Positions 18,082 through 28,240 of a stretch of DNA of 64,000 bases are shown one piece after another. Source of the stretch: Tissierella sp. Yu-01 (GTDB lineage Bacteria; Bacillota; Clostridia; Tissierellales; Tissierellaceae). Position numbers and translations under genes: made by a program. The stretch spans positions 2,380,566 to 2,444,565 of the forward strand of contig NZ_CP120677.1 in the NCBI RefSeq assembly GCF_029537395.1, read 5' to 3'. Positions within the stretch are counted from its first letter, which is position 1. The number at the start of each line of letters is the position of its first letter. The notes below the pieces were generated by a model. That model worked only from the letters and a program-made list of their open reading frames with translations, ran no database searches and had not been told where the DNA came from.

Positions 18082-18195
18082 TAGCAACCTGCGGTCGCGT
18101 TGTCATTCCGAGCGTAGTCGAGGAATCTCGGGTTCAAAACTTCGAAGGCTAGACCAAATTAATTGTGAACTGTGAATTGTGAACTGTGAATTGAA
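18054..18195. repeat. Dispersed composite repeat, copy 5 (complete)
   Basis: A well-preserved copy: AATTCACAATTCACGATTCAC, the CCTGCGGTCGCG palindrome, and the core from GTCATTCCGAGCGTAGTCGA to GAATCTCGGG. The inverted end carries three GTGAA-type units. Its left end forms the last codons of trmN6. Confidence 0.88.
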
Positions 18196-18256
18196 TAAGT
18201 AATTATAAAATTGAACTGTAAATTGATAAAGAGAATTGCTAAGGACGTGAAGTTAT

Positions 18257-19081
18257 ATGAACAACGGAAAACTATACATCTGTCCCACTCCTATTGGTAA
18301 CCTTGAAGATATTACATTAAGGACCCTACGAATATTAGGTGAAGTGGATTTGATTGCCTGTGAGGATACAAGGCATAGTCTAAAATTATTAAATCATTAT
18401 GAGATAAAGAAACCTCTAACAAGCTATCATGAGCATAATGTTAAGGAAAAAGGCCCTGAATTAATACAAAAATTAATAGATGGAAAGAATATTGCAATTA
18501 TAACTGATGCTGGGATGCCTGGAATATCTGATCCTGGAGAAGACATAATAAGACTTGCCATAGAAGAAGGAATAGACGTAGTAGGTCTGCCTGGACCATC
18601 AGCATCTATAACTGCTTTAGTGGTTTCGGGAATATCAACAGATAAATTTGCATTTGAGGGTTTTTTACCATCAAAGAAGAGAGATAGAATTAAAGCCTTA
18701 GAGGAGCTTATTAATGAAAGAAGAACCATAATATTCTACGAATCTCCACATAGAATTAAAGATACTCTAGAAGATATGCTCGATAAATTAGGAAATAGAA
18801 ATATAGCCATTGTTAGAGAGCTTACAAAGATCCATGAAGAAATATATAGAGGAGATTTTCAAGGAGCCTTGTCAAAATTCTCTGATATTCAAGTCAAGGG
18901 TGAATTTGTTATAATAGTAGAAGGAAATAAAATAGTCGAAAAGGTAGAGGTAAATATAGAAGAAGAACTAATCAAACATATAGAAAGTGGTATGTCAAAG
19001 AAAGATGCAATAAAAAGAGTGGTAGATGAACACAAGATACCTAAAAATCTAGTATATGCAGAGAGTTTAAAGCTTAGATAA
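18257..19081 (+). CDS. rsmI: 16S rRNA (cytidine(1402)-2'-O)-methyltransferase
   Basis: A 274-residue protein of the tetrapyrrole-methylase fold. Its N terminus, LYICPTPIGNLEDITLRTLR, is diagnostic of RsmI. Other conserved parts are CEDTRHSLKLLNHYEI, ITDAGMPGISDPGE and LPGPSASITALVVSG. RsmI methylates the ribose of C1402 in the 16S rRNA decoding centre using SAM. It lies downstream of trmN6 and converges on abrB, the same arrangement as yabB-yazA-yabC-abrB in Bacillus, except that no yazA homologue is present. Confidence 0.95.
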   Translation: MNNGKLYICPTPIGNLEDITLRTLRILGEVDLIACEDTRHSLKLLNHYEIKKPLTSYHEHNVKEKGPELIQKLIDGKNIAIITDAGMPGISDPGEDIIRLAIEEGIDVVGLPGPSASITALVVSGISTDKFAFEGFLPSKKRDRIKALEELINERRTIIFYESPHRIKDTLEDMLDKLGNRNIAIVRELTKIHEEIYRGDFQGALSKFSDIQVKGEFVIIVEGNKIVEKVEVNIEEELIKHIESGMSKKDAIKRVVDEHKIPKNLVYAESLKLR

Positions 19082-19113
19082 AAAAACATTCTATAGCTGG
19101 GCTATAGAATGTA
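19082..19113 (-). terminator. Terminator between rsmI and abrB, T run for the minus strand
   Basis: ACATTCTATAGC pairs perfectly with GCTATAGAATGT around a TGG loop. The A run before it (19080-19086) gives a U tract on minus-strand transcripts, so it serves abrB; it may also slow plus-strand transcription. Confidence 0.82.
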
Positions 19114-19126
19114 TAAAGTAATATTA

Positions 19127-19369
19127 TTATTCTGACTTTAATTCCTCTTTACATGTAGGACAAACATTTTTTCCTTTAAAAGGTTTTACGCCTTTAGCTT
19201 GTCCACAGAATATACAAGCTGGTGCATATTTTTTAAGGATAATTTGGTCATCTTCGACAAAGATTTCCAGTGCATCCCTTATATCTATGTCTAGGTTTCT
19301 CCTTAATTCTATTGGAATTACTACTCTGCCTAGGTTGTCTACCTTTCTTACAATACCTGTTGATTTCAT
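19127..19369 (-). CDS. abrB: AbrB-family transition-state regulator
   Basis: An 80-residue DNA-binding protein. The swapped-hairpin AbrB domain occupies residues 1-50 (MKSTGIVRKVDNLGRVVIPI, then ELRRNLDI, DALEIFVEDDQIILKKY). The C terminus has two CxxC pairs (CIFCGQ and CPTCKE) and is probably zinc-binding, as in many clostridial AbrB proteins. In Bacillus, AbrB represses post-exponential genes. It is transcribed convergently with rsmI, as in B. subtilis, and divergently from nurA. An AGGAGGATATTT ribosome-binding site precedes its ATG. Confidence 0.93.
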   Translation of the reverse strand: MKSTGIVRKVDNLGRVVIPIELRRNLDIDIRDALEIFVEDDQIILKKYAPACIFCGQAKGVKPFKGKNVCPTCKEELKSE

Positions 19370-19425
19370 CTAAATATCCTCCTGTGAATAAAGTGTAATT
19401 GGTATTTTATATATTGTATTGTATA

Positions 19426-19453
19426 ATTATACCATACTGTAAAAATAAGTCAA
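19426..19453 (-). promoter_or_regulatory. Predicted sigma-A promoter of abrB
   Basis: On the minus strand TTGACT (19448-19453) is followed, 16 bases later, by TATAAT (19426-19431). The region is AT-rich, as expected for AbrB autoregulation, and lies between the divergent abrB and nurA starts. Confidence 0.65.
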
Positions 19454-19493
19454 ACAATAGATAACAATTATCGACAATAAGGTGGTTGGTTAA

Positions 19494-20480
19494 ATGTTCA
19501 ATATTAATGATGAACTAAAGGATAAAATATCAAATATAAATAATTTATTAGAAGATAAATATAAAAATATATTAGATTTAGATAGATCCAAATTGAGAAG
19601 TTTTATAGAAGACAATGTTGGGGAAATTAAGAAAATGGAAAAGTTGGATAAGGATAAATTGATGACATTCCATAATAGTGGTGGAATAGTTGGGGTAGAT
19701 GGCTCAAACAATAAAGTTGGAGGAGCTTATCCCCATTATATAGAAGTATTCCAGGCTCTTGCAAAGTCTACACATGTAAAGGATGATCCCTTATATAAGA
19801 CAGATATTTATACTCCTTTAATACCTGAATTTGATGATAACCCCTTAGGCAATGGTGAAATGATAATTGAAGATAAAAAGAATATTAAATTAGCTACTCT
19901 AGAGGTGGAAGCAGCATTAGATAGTATAGATAGATTTAAACCCTATGCCATAATGATGGATGGAGGACTTATTCGTTACAATATTTATTCTTACGATAAA
20001 TGGTTAGAGTTAAAAACCAGATGTGAAGAGGAAGGTATTATTCTCTTTGGTGTAATCAAGGATATAAAAACATCCATTATAGGCGACATAATAATGGAAA
20101 AAAACAAAGATTTTGATAAGCAAATTTATGATAGAGAAATGCTCTTTGGTGTATTGGATTATGGGGAAATGATAATGATTCAAGAGTATGCTAATAAGAA
20201 GGAACCACAAGGGTATGCTTCGGTATTTTTAAGGTCTTCATTGCAGCCATCAGTTGTAGGCATGGATATAATCGATAGCCAACGTTCACATTTAGAGGAA
20301 ATGGCAAGGCTGGTATTTACTTTGACACCAGAAAACAGTAGAGGTGTACCGCTTTGGCTGGACATTGTAGATAAGGAAGTAAAGATAACTGATGAACTTA
20401 TAAAAGGCCTCTTGGAAAGATATATGGATAGAGGAGTGTATGAGAGGTTTTTTGTATCGGAGAGAGATAAGAGATCATAG
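19494..20480 (+). CDS. nurA: NurA-domain 5'-3' nuclease
   Basis: A 328-residue NurA family protein. The first catalytic motif is in IVGVDGSNNKVGGAYPHYIE (about 62-81), and IMMDGGLIRYNIYS (about 155) is a candidate second metal-binding segment. NurA is an Mn-dependent nuclease that works inside the HerA hexamer to resect DNA ends in archaea; some bacteria have the pair. Here herA follows after 22 bases, supporting a functional pair. It interrupts the Bacillus-like order between abrB and metG. No Mre11/Rad50 genes are nearby. Confidence 0.85.
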   Translation: MFNINDELKDKISNINNLLEDKYKNILDLDRSKLRSFIEDNVGEIKKMEKLDKDKLMTFHNSGGIVGVDGSNNKVGGAYPHYIEVFQALAKSTHVKDDPLYKTDIYTPLIPEFDDNPLGNGEMIIEDKKNIKLATLEVEAALDSIDRFKPYAIMMDGGLIRYNIYSYDKWLELKTRCEEEGIILFGVIKDIKTSIIGDIIMEKNKDFDKQIYDREMLFGVLDYGEMIMIQEYANKKEPQGYASVFLRSSLQPSVVGMDIIDSQRSHLEEMARLVFTLTPENSRGVPLWLDIVDKEVKITDELIKGLLERYMDRGVYERFFVSERDKRS

Positions 20481-20502
20481 GTAATAGAACGGAGGTGTTT
20501 TC

Positions 20503-22344
20503 ATGAAAGTAGTAGGTATAACAACACAACAAGAATTTTTTATCGGCTCTAAAGAGCGTAACTTTAGAATAAATGAGTTTTTAATAGTAGAGGATACATA
20601 TCAAGGGGATCTATTAGGTGAAGTAGTAGAAGCCAAGACCTATAACAGATATATTCCTTTGAATATTTACGGGGATTTTGTAGATAATTCTGTATTGGAT
20701 TCCTTAAAGGCCTTAGGCTATGACGTAGATGAGGATACAATTTATGTAGCTAAGGTACGTCTTTTAAACGAAGCCTTATATCCAGTTCAAACAGGTTCGG
20801 ATGTAAGATTGCCTAAATTCTCAGAAATTAAAAATATAATGATAAACACTAAAAAAGAAGAAGGTCTAGTATTAGGAGTCATTAGAAATACAGACGATGT
20901 AGCGGAAGAGATGGATGAAGAATTTAAGGACCTTCTATATACCTTTGAGGAAGGGGAACTATTACCACAAAGGGAATTACCCTATATATTTGACATAAGA
21001 GCAATGCATCAATATCCACACATGGGGGTTTTCGGGGGATCAGGGTCTGGTAAATCCTTTGGACTAAGAGTTATATTAGAAGAACTAATGCTCCAAGGAA
21101 TACCCACAATAGTACTTGATCCACACTATGAGATGGATTTTAGTGAAACTGCCATAGAAAAAGATACAACTCCAAGTTTCTCTGATAAATTTAAATGTCT
21201 TCAAATAGGAATTCATGTAGGAGTAAAGTTTGAAGATTTATCAGCTCAAGATTTAAAGAATCTTTTAGATGCAGCAGGTAGATTAACGGATTCAATGAAT
21301 AACGTAGTAGATGTATTGTTTAAGAGAAGAGATTCTTATCACAGCTTTGCTAATAGGTTACAAATGTTATCAGAGGCTCAGGAGGAAGGGTCTATAGGTA
21401 AAATTGAAGCAAGAATAGATAACGCATCAGATGATGAGGAAAGAAAAGCTTGGAAGGAAAGAAAAGAGCTTTACGAATCCTATGATAAGTCCTGCCCATA
21501 TAGCTCTGTAAGGGGTATTTCATGGAGACTTAGAAGATTAGGAAACGATGGAGTATTCTCAAAGGACATTAGGGAAATCGAAGATGGTTTACAAAATGGT
21601 AAGCTAATAGTGATACAGGGAAGCACAAGGATTCTTCAGGTATTTAGTACTTATCTATTAAATAATCTATATCATAAGAGAAGAGATTATAAAGATGCAA
21701 TATACAAGAGGACACAGGCTGACTACTTTCCGCCATTTATAGTAGTTACTGATGAAGCCCATAACTTTGCTCCAAAGGGTTATGATTCACCATCTAAATC
21801 AGTACTAAAGGAAATATCTCAAGAAGGTAGAAAATACGGTGTATTTCTAATTTTGGCTACTCAAAGGCCAACTTTACTTGATGAAACAATCACTGCACAA
21901 CTTAACTCAAAGTTTATCTTTAGAACCGTTAGGGCATCTGATATTATGACCATCAAAGAAGAAACGGACCTTACCATGGAGGAATCGAGAAGACTTCCAT
22001 ATCTAAGAACAGGTGACGTATTTATTTCCTCGGCATCCATGGGGAGAACCATATATGCAAGAGTAAGAGCAGCATACTCAACCAGCCCTCATACAGAGAA
22101 CCCATTTGATGAGCTTAAGTCAAAAGCAAAAGAAGAAGATGATAAATTCTATAACCTAATAATGAATAAACTACCTATAAATGATATAGATATGGTTCAT
22201 ATAATTACAGACATAGAAAAAGAAGCAAATATAACGTATACAGTCGATGCACTAGAAGAAAGATTAAAACTAATGGTTAACAAAGGATATATAACAAAAG
22301 AAGAAACGCTATTTGGATATAGATATAAAAGAAATGTGAATTAA
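20503..22344 (+). CDS. herA: HerA-type hexameric DNA translocase (DUF87 ATPase)
   Basis: A 613-residue HerA/FtsK-superfamily ATPase. Residues 1-~130 form the HAS-barrel-like domain (MKVVGITTQQEFFIGSKERN). The Walker A motif is GVFGGSGSGKSFGLR (about 174-188); a long helical insertion follows; Walker B is IVVTDEAHNFAP (about 414), with ILATQRP after it. HerA pumps DNA to the NurA nuclease at double-strand ends. It begins 22 bases after nurA with a GGAGGTG site and forms a two-gene unit ending in an intrinsic terminator. A genome-maintenance role is likeliest; an anti-phage role known for other HerA partners is possible but unsupported. Confidence 0.9.
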   Translation: MKVVGITTQQEFFIGSKERNFRINEFLIVEDTYQGDLLGEVVEAKTYNRYIPLNIYGDFVDNSVLDSLKALGYDVDEDTIYVAKVRLLNEALYPVQTGSDVRLPKFSEIKNIMINTKKEEGLVLGVIRNTDDVAEEMDEEFKDLLYTFEEGELLPQRELPYIFDIRAMHQYPHMGVFGGSGSGKSFGLRVILEELMLQGIPTIVLDPHYEMDFSETAIEKDTTPSFSDKFKCLQIGIHVGVKFEDLSAQDLKNLLDAAGRLTDSMNNVVDVLFKRRDSYHSFANRLQMLSEAQEEGSIGKIEARIDNASDDEERKAWKERKELYESYDKSCPYSSVRGISWRLRRLGNDGVFSKDIREIEDGLQNGKLIVIQGSTRILQVFSTYLLNNLYHKRRDYKDAIYKRTQADYFPPFIVVTDEAHNFAPKGYDSPSKSVLKEISQEGRKYGVFLILATQRPTLLDETITAQLNSKFIFRTVRASDIMTIKEETDLTMEESRRLPYLRTGDVFISSASMGRTIYARVRAAYSTSPHTENPFDELKSKAKEEDDKFYNLIMNKLPINDIDMVHIITDIEKEANITYTVDALEERLKLMVNKGYITKEETLFGYRYKRNVN

Positions 22345-22366
22345 TATTTTAATTCGCATTTCTTTT
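22328..22366 (+). terminator. Intrinsic terminator overlapping the herA stop
   Basis: AGAAATGTGAATT pairs with AATTCGCATTTCT (one wobble) across an AT loop, followed by TTTT. It overlaps the final herA codons. Confidence 0.72.
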
Positions 22367-22381
22367 ATACAATTAATAATT

Positions 22382-22494
22382 AAAACCCTAGATCCTTCGA
22401 AAGCATAGATAATACTGTCCATCTCAGGATGACAGTACAGGTGTCATTCCGAGCGTAGCCGAGGAATCTCAGGTTTAAAGCCTTGATGGCTAGA
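22382..22494. repeat. Dispersed repeat, inverted pair of cores (copy 6)
   Basis: A reverse-oriented core (AAAACCCTAGATCCTTCG...CTGTCCATCTCAGGATGACA) faces a forward core (GTCATTCCGAGCGTAGCCGA...ATCTCAGG). Together they can fold into one long hairpin. It lies between herA and glgB. Confidence 0.82.
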
Positions 22495-22522
22495 CTTAAA
22501 CAATTGTAAAGGGGGTTTAATC

Positions 22523-24367
22523 TTGGACTTTAGATCTTATGAATTTCTTGGAGCACATAAAACAATAGAAAATGGTAAAGAAAAGGTTCAATTTACAGTA
22601 TGGGCACCTAATGCAAAAGAAGTCTATTTAACTGGGGATTTTAACGACTGGAACGAGGTCAATCTTCCCCTTAAAAAACTTAAGGATGGACTATGGAGCA
22701 TTATAGTAGATGATGTCAAAGAATTTGACAGCTATAAGTATAGGATAATTTTCAAGAATAACAAGGTGCTATACAAGGCTGATCCATATGCTTTTCATGC
22801 TGAAAACCCACCTAAAACCGCTTCCAAATATTATGATATCAAAGGGTTTAAATGGAAAGATGAAAAATGGATGTCAACGAGAGATGGCAACCTTATAAAT
22901 AAGCCTTTAAATATTTATGAAGTCAATTTATATTCATGGAAACAAAAGCCTAATGGGGATGTATATTCCTATGTAGAATTAGCTGATGAATTAATTCCAT
23001 ATGTTAAAGAAATGGGCTATACCCATATAGAGTTGCTACCTATAATGGAGCATCCATTTAATGGATCCTGGGGATATCAGACAACGGGATATTTTGCACC
23101 AACTAGCAGATACGGAACCCCTAAGGATTTCATGTACTTCATAGATAAGTGCCATAGAAAGGGAATAGGAGTAATCTTGGATTGGGTTCCTGCACATTTC
23201 TGTAAGGATGAACATGGACTTATGCATTTTGACGGAGGGCCGTGCTACGAATCAGCGGATACAATAAAGGCAGAGAATGAACAATGGGGTACATTAAACT
23301 TTGATTATTCCAAGGCTGAAGTTACAGATTTTCTTATATCCAATGCCATGTATTGGCACGAATACTACCATATTGATGGACTGAGAATTGATGCTGTAGC
23401 ATATATGCTTTACTTAAATTCTACAGGTAAGGATATAAAAAATGAATATGGTGGATATGAAAATCTAGAAGCAATAGAATTTATAAAAAAATTAAATAAA
23501 GTCATATTTCAGAATTTCCCGCATACAATGATGATTGCTGAAGAATCTACAGCCTGGCCTTTAGTTACCCATCCAATCCATAATGGAGGCTTGGGATTTA
23601 ACTATAAGTGGAACATGGGCTGGATGAATGATATTTTAGAATATATGCAAATGGATCCAATATATAGAAAAGATCATCAAACAGCACTTACTTTTACTAT
23701 GACATATGCCTTTTCCGAAAACTTCGTGCTACCTCTCAGTCATGATGAAGTAGTTCATGGGAAGAAGTCCTTATTAAATAAAATGCCTGGTGATTATAAA
23801 GATAAGTTTTCCGGTTTAAAGCTGCTTTATCAATATATGTTTGCCCATCCTGGAAAAAAACTTCTTTTTATGGGAGGAGAATTTGGTCAGTTTATAGAAT
23901 GGAATGAATATAAGGAGTTAGATTGGCATCTATTGGAATACGAAATGCATCATAAATTGAGGAAATTCGTCATAGATTTAAATAAGTTATATAAAAAAGA
24001 AGATAGTCTTTATTCAATAGATGATTCCTTTGATGGGTATAAATGGATTGAACATACCAATCATCAGGAAAGTATAATTGCTTTTGAGCGAATCGGGAAG
24101 GATGGAGACAAGCTAATCGCCATATTTAATTTCACACCAGTACCAAGGGCTTATTATCCTATTGGTGTAGATGAGGAAGGTGAGTATAAGACCATATTAA
24201 ACAGTGACCACGTTAAATATGGGGGGTCAACAAAGAGAAATAAATCCTATAAAACAATTAATCAGCAAATTCATGAAAGAAAGTTTACTATAAGAGTTAA
24301 TTTACCTGGATTAGGAGGATTATACCTAAGGTTAAAGAAGGATCAAACTAATGGGAGGGGGAACTAG
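22523..24367 (+). CDS. glgB: 1,4-alpha-glucan branching enzyme
   Basis: A 614-residue GH13 branching enzyme that forms alpha-1,6 branches in glycogen. An N-terminal CBM48-like domain (about 10-95, [19 protein letters not shown]) precedes the TIM barrel with [13 protein letters not shown], the nucleophile region [11 protein letters not shown] (about 285-295), the acid region [10 protein letters not shown], and [12 protein letters not shown] near residue 405. The start is TTG at 22523 behind AAAGGGGG. It begins the glgB-glgC-glgD-glgA run, with glgC two bases after its stop. Confidence 0.95.
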   Translation: MDFRSYEFLGAHKTIENGKEKVQFTVWAPNAKEVYLTGDFNDWNEVNLPLKKLKDGLWSIIVDDVKEFDSYKYRIIFKNNKVLYKADPYAFHAENPPKTASKYYDIKGFKWKDEKWMSTRDGNLINKPLNIYEVNLYSWKQKPNGDVYSYVELADELIPYVKEMGYTHIELLPIMEHPFNGSWGYQTTGYFAPTSRYGTPKDFMYFIDKCHRKGIGVILDWVPAHFCKDEHGLMHFDGGPCYESADTIKAENEQWGTLNFDYSKAEVTDFLISNAMYWHEYYHIDGLRIDAVAYMLYLNSTGKDIKNEYGGYENLEAIEFIKKLNKVIFQNFPHTMMIAEESTAWPLVTHPIHNGGLGFNYKWNMGWMNDILEYMQMDPIYRKDHQTALTFTMTYAFSENFVLPLSHDEVVHGKKSLLNKMPGDYKDKFSGLKLLYQYMFAHPGKKLLFMGGEFGQFIEWNEYKELDWHLLEYEMHHKLRKFVIDLNKLYKKEDSLYSIDDSFDGYKWIEHTNHQESIIAFERIGKDGDKLIAIFNFTPVPRAYYPIGVDEEGEYKTILNSDHVKYGGSTKRNKSYKTINQQIHERKFTIRVNLPGLGGLYLRLKKDQTNGRGN

Positions 24368-24368
24368 T

Positions 24369-25505
24369 GTGATTGAAAACAAAGTAGTAGCAATGCTTTT
24401 AGCAGGAGGTCAAGGTTCTAGACTAAAGGCCTTAACTAGAAAAATAGCAAAGCCGGCAGTACCATTTGGAGGTAAATACAGAATTATAGATTTTGCCTTA
24501 AGCAATGCAGCTAATTCAGGTATATCAGACATAGGAATTTTGACCCAATATAAACCCTATTTACTTAACACTCATATAGGAATTGGAACAGCCTGGGATT
24601 ATGATAGAAATGTAGGAGGTCTAAGGGTTCTTCCACCATTTACATCAGAAGATGGCGGTAGATGGTATACAGGAACAGCAAATGCGATTTATGAAAATAT
24701 CGATTATATAGATGAACTAGACCCACAATATGTACTGATTTTATCTGGAGACCATATATATAAGATGGATTACAGACAACTTTTAAAAGCGCATAAGGAG
24801 AAAGGCGCAGATGTAACAATTGCAGTAATAGAAGTTCCTTGGGAGGAAGCTTCAAGATTTGGAATAATCAATGTAGATGATAATAAAAAAGTAGTTGAAT
24901 TTGATGAAAAGCCTAAGAACCCAAAAAATAATATGGCATCGATGGGTATCTATATGTTCAACTGGAAGCACCTAAGAAAATACCTAATAAAGGATAGTAA
25001 GGACAAGGAATCAGCTCATGACTTTGGTAAGAATATATTGCCTAATATGCTGTCTGAAGGAAGATTGATGTATGCATGGAGTTTCGATGGCTATTGGAAA
25101 GATGTAGGTACAGTTAGAAGCTATTGGGAAGCTAATATGGATTTAATAGATAGAGACAATGCATTAAACATTTATGATAAGGGTTGGAGAATTTATACAA
25201 AATCAAAGAACTTACCACCTCATTATTTATCTAGAAGCTCAGTAGTGAAGAATTCCTTAATTAATGAAGGTTGTGTAGTTAGAGGAGAGGTACATAACAG
25301 TGTACTATTTAGTGAAGTAATTATAGAAAGTGGCGCAGTAGTAACTAATTCCGTAGTATTATCAAACAGCAAAATCATGCCTGGGGCTGAAGTTCATAAT
25401 GCAGTAATCCTTGAAGGTGTTACTATAAAAGAGGGAGAAAGGATTGGAGAAGAAGGAGATGGAAATATTTATTTAGTTACTGAAAAAGGCTATACCATAG
25501 AGTAA
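24369..25505 (+). CDS. glgC: Glucose-1-phosphate adenylyltransferase, catalytic subunit
   Basis: A ~378-residue nucleotidyltransferase that makes ADP-glucose from ATP and glucose-1-phosphate, the committed step of glycogen synthesis. Its N terminus, [20 protein letters not shown], contains the catalytic GGxGxRL...K pattern. [11 protein letters not shown] and FDEKPKNPK follow, and a left-handed beta-helix domain forms the C terminus. GTG at 24369 is the preferred start: GGGAGGGGG lies about seven bases upstream. The ATG at 24351 lies inside glgB and is less likely. Confidence 0.93.
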   Translation: MIENKVVAMLLAGGQGSRLKALTRKIAKPAVPFGGKYRIIDFALSNAANSGISDIGILTQYKPYLLNTHIGIGTAWDYDRNVGGLRVLPPFTSEDGGRWYTGTANAIYENIDYIDELDPQYVLILSGDHIYKMDYRQLLKAHKEKGADVTIAVIEVPWEEASRFGIINVDDNKKVVEFDEKPKNPKNNMASMGIYMFNWKHLRKYLIKDSKDKESAHDFGKNILPNMLSEGRLMYAWSFDGYWKDVGTVRSYWEANMDLIDRDNALNIYDKGWRIYTKSKNLPPHYLSRSSVVKNSLINEGCVVRGEVHNSVLFSEVIIESGAVVTNSVVLSNSKIMPGAEVHNAVILEGVTIKEGERIGEEGDGNIYLVTEKGYTIE

Positions 25506-25518
25506 AGGGGGAATGGTT

Positions 25519-26637
25519 ATGGAAAACTGCTTAGGTGTAATAAATATTGGGGAAGGCGAAGGCAATTTTGGTTCCCTATGTAAAAATAGACCTGTATATA
25601 TGCTTCCATTTGGTGGAAGATATAGATTAATAGACTTTACAATCTCAAATATGGTCAACTATGGTATTAGAACAGTAGCAGTATTCACAGGGGAGAAGAT
25701 TAGATCTACAATGGATCACCTAGGAAACGGGAAACCTTGGGATTTAAATAGAAGATTTAATGGATTATTTCTATTTCCACCAATACAGAAGCCTTTCGGA
25801 CGTAACGGAGATATTGCAGAACTCTATAGTACTTTTGATTTTTTCGAACAGTGTAAAGAGGAATATGTTTTAATAGTTCATCCAAATAACATAGGCTCTG
25901 TAAATCTAAACGAAGCATATAAAAAATTTATAGAAACAGATGCAGATATAACTCTTTTCTACAAAAAACAAATTGACCCTTGGGGTGAGTATATAAATTG
26001 TGATAAAATTCTATTAGATAGAAATAATGGATTTATCAATATGGGCCTTAACCTAGGGACTGAAAAGGAATTTAATATGTTTATTGGCATGGGTTTTATC
26101 AAGAAGAAGGTTCTTATGGAAATAGTTAAGAAATCCATGGAAAATGGCGATGCTAATTATCTAAAGCAGTCTATACTAATAAGCAAAGATAGATATAAGA
26201 TCAATACTTATGAGTTTAAAGGCCATATAGAACATATAAATAACATAAAAAGCTATTACAATGCAAATCTAAACCTACTTAATAAGGATATATCACAGGA
26301 ACTATTCTTTGGAGGAGGGCCTGTATTTACCAAGGCTAAGGATGAACCATCGACACTATATACAGAAACATCAAGGGTTCATAATTCATTAATAGCCAAT
26401 GGTTGTATAATTGAAGGCTCTGTAGAAAATTCCATAATTTTTAGAGGAGTTAAAATTGGTAAGAATGCAATAGTTAAGAATTCCATATTAATGCAGAAGT
26501 CTGAAGTCCTAGAAAATGCAATAGTTGTTAATACGATAATGGATAAGTATTCAATCATTGATAGAGGAATTAGACTGGCGGGAAGTTCAGTAATGCCTTA
26601 TGTAGTGGAGAAGTCACAAACGATAAGAAAGGAATGA
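25519..26637 (+). CDS. glgD: Glucose-1-phosphate adenylyltransferase regulatory subunit
   Basis: A ~372-residue GlgC paralogue. The N-terminal pyrophosphorylase motif is altered: where GlgC has GGQGSRL, this protein has GEGEGNFGSLCKNRPVYMLP. That is the usual GlgD state, in which the catalytic loop is lost and the subunit regulates a GlgC/GlgD complex in Firmicutes. The beta-helix repeats are retained at the C terminus. ATG at 25519 is preferred to 25513 because AAAGGGGG is then seven bases away. It follows glgC by 13 bases. Confidence 0.92.
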   Translation: MENCLGVINIGEGEGNFGSLCKNRPVYMLPFGGRYRLIDFTISNMVNYGIRTVAVFTGEKIRSTMDHLGNGKPWDLNRRFNGLFLFPPIQKPFGRNGDIAELYSTFDFFEQCKEEYVLIVHPNNIGSVNLNEAYKKFIETDADITLFYKKQIDPWGEYINCDKILLDRNNGFINMGLNLGTEKEFNMFIGMGFIKKKVLMEIVKKSMENGDANYLKQSILISKDRYKINTYEFKGHIEHINNIKSYYNANLNLLNKDISQELFFGGGPVFTKAKDEPSTLYTETSRVHNSLIANGCIIEGSVENSIIFRGVKIGKNAIVKNSILMQKSEVLENAIVVNTIMDKYSIIDRGIRLAGSSVMPYVVEKSQTIRKE

Positions 26638-26644
26638 TTCCTAG

Positions 26645-28075
26645 ATGAAGATTTTATATATATCATCGGAGGTAGCTCCCTTTATAAAGACGGGAGGGTT
26701 AGCTGATGTAGCAGGCTCGTTGCCTCAGGCTATTAAAGAAGCTGGTCATGACATCAGAGTAGTGTTGCCTTATTATTCAAAGATAAAAGATAAGAATATA
26801 GAAGGTATAAAATTTGAGTTAGATTATTATGTAGATCTTGGTTGGAGAAGACAATATGCAGGGATATACTCCCTTGAAAAAGAGGGAGTTATCTATTATT
26901 TCATAGATAACGATTATTATTTCAAAAGATATAATATTTATGGAGAATATGATGATGGAGAAAGATTTATATTTTTTCAAAAAGCAGCAGTCTTAATGCT
27001 TAAAAAGTTGCGTTTTAAAGCTAATATTGTGAATTGTAACGATTGGCATAGTGGTCTTGTACCTTTGTATATTAGAGATTTTGCAAAGGGTGATCCATAT
27101 TATTCAAATATTAATACGGTCTTTACAATTCACAATATAAGATATCAGGGAATATTTCCAGCTCATATATTAGAGGAAATTGGTGGCTTATCAAGTAAGT
27201 ATATAACTGATGATGGACTTAAATACTATGATGAAATTAACTTTATGAAAGCAGGAATAGTTTATTCTGACATATTTACAACTGTATCTAAAACCTATGC
27301 AGAGGAGATCAAGACCAGCGAATACGGAGAAGGATTGGAAAACACCAATAGAATCCATGAAAATAAGCTGTACGGAATAGTAAACGGTATAGATTATAAT
27401 ATATTCAATCCAGAGACAGATTCAAATTTAAAGGAAAATTATAGTTTTGAAACTATTGAAGATAAAAAGTTAAACAAATTAGAACTTCAAAGACTTTATA
27501 ACCTTCCTGAAAAGAGCAACATACCAATGATAGCAATGGTTACAAGATTGGTTGATATGAAGGGATTAGATTTAATTAAATCCATTATGGAGGAACTTCT
27601 TAAAGAGGATATTCAATTTGTTTTACTTGGCACTGGAGACAAGATGTATGAGGATATGTTTAAGTATTATGAAGAGAAATACCCTGACAAGGTAGCCTCC
27701 AGAAACTATTTTAATGAAGGGGAGTCACATCTTATATATGCAGGAGCAGATATATTTCTAATGCCTTCACTTTCAGAACCATGTGGCATCTCCCAGCTTA
27801 TATCATTAAGATATGGAACCATACCTATAGTTAGGGAAACCGGTGGCTTAAAGGACACAATAATTCCTTTTAATGAGGAAGATGGCACTGGAAATGGCTT
27901 CACATTTAAGAGCAAGGATCCATATGATTTATTAGATGCCATAAAAAGAACATTAAATGCATTTAAAGATAAAGAGAAGTGGAATATAATAATTAAAAAT
28001 GCAATGGAAGCTAAACACGATTGGGAGAAGTCATCTCAGGAATATATAGTGGTATATAAGAAGTTGACCTCCTAG
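26645..28075 (+). CDS. glgA: Glycogen synthase (ADP-glucose type)
   Basis: A 476-residue GT5 glycosyltransferase that adds glucose from ADP-glucose to the growing alpha-1,4 glucan. It begins MKILYISSEVAPFIKTGGLA with the KTGGL substrate loop. Other motifs are NCNDWHSGLVPLYIR, TVFTIHNIRYQG, and the C-terminal LMPSLSEPCGISQL and GGLKDT. It starts seven bases after glgD and ends the contiguous glgBCDA run. Repeat sequence begins at its stop codon. Confidence 0.95.
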   Translation: MKILYISSEVAPFIKTGGLADVAGSLPQAIKEAGHDIRVVLPYYSKIKDKNIEGIKFELDYYVDLGWRRQYAGIYSLEKEGVIYYFIDNDYYFKRYNIYGEYDDGERFIFFQKAAVLMLKKLRFKANIVNCNDWHSGLVPLYIRDFAKGDPYYSNINTVFTIHNIRYQGIFPAHILEEIGGLSSKYITDDGLKYYDEINFMKAGIVYSDIFTTVSKTYAEEIKTSEYGEGLENTNRIHENKLYGIVNGIDYNIFNPETDSNLKENYSFETIEDKKLNKLELQRLYNLPEKSNIPMIAMVTRLVDMKGLDLIKSIMEELLKEDIQFVLLGTGDKMYEDMFKYYEEKYPDKVASRNYFNEGESHLIYAGADIFLMPSLSEPCGISQLISLRYGTIPIVRETGGLKDTIIPFNEEDGTGNGFTFKSKDPYDLLDAIKRTLNAFKDKEKWNIIIKNAMEAKHDWEKSSQEYIVVYKKLTS

Positions 28076-28226
28076 TGTCATTCCGAGCGTAGTCGAGGAA
28101 ACTCCGGTTTTAAACCCGAGATCCTTCGAAAGCATATATAATCCTGTCCATCTCAGGATGACAGTGATGTTGTCATACTGAACTTTCCTTGCTGTCATTC
28201 TGAACGTAGTGAAGAATCCCGGGTCT
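28075..28226. repeat. Dispersed repeat, several cores in both orientations (copy 7)
   Basis: A forward core (GTCATTCCGAGCGTAGTCGA...) is followed by a reverse core (AAACCCGAGATCCTTCG ... CTGTCCATCTCAGGATGACA). Two further GTCAT-type units follow, ending GAAGAATCCCGGGT. It fills the glgA-pulA gap and shares its CTGTCCATCTCAGGATGACA segment with the copy before glgB. Confidence 0.83.
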
Positions 28227-28240
28227 AAAGAGGTGTAGTC

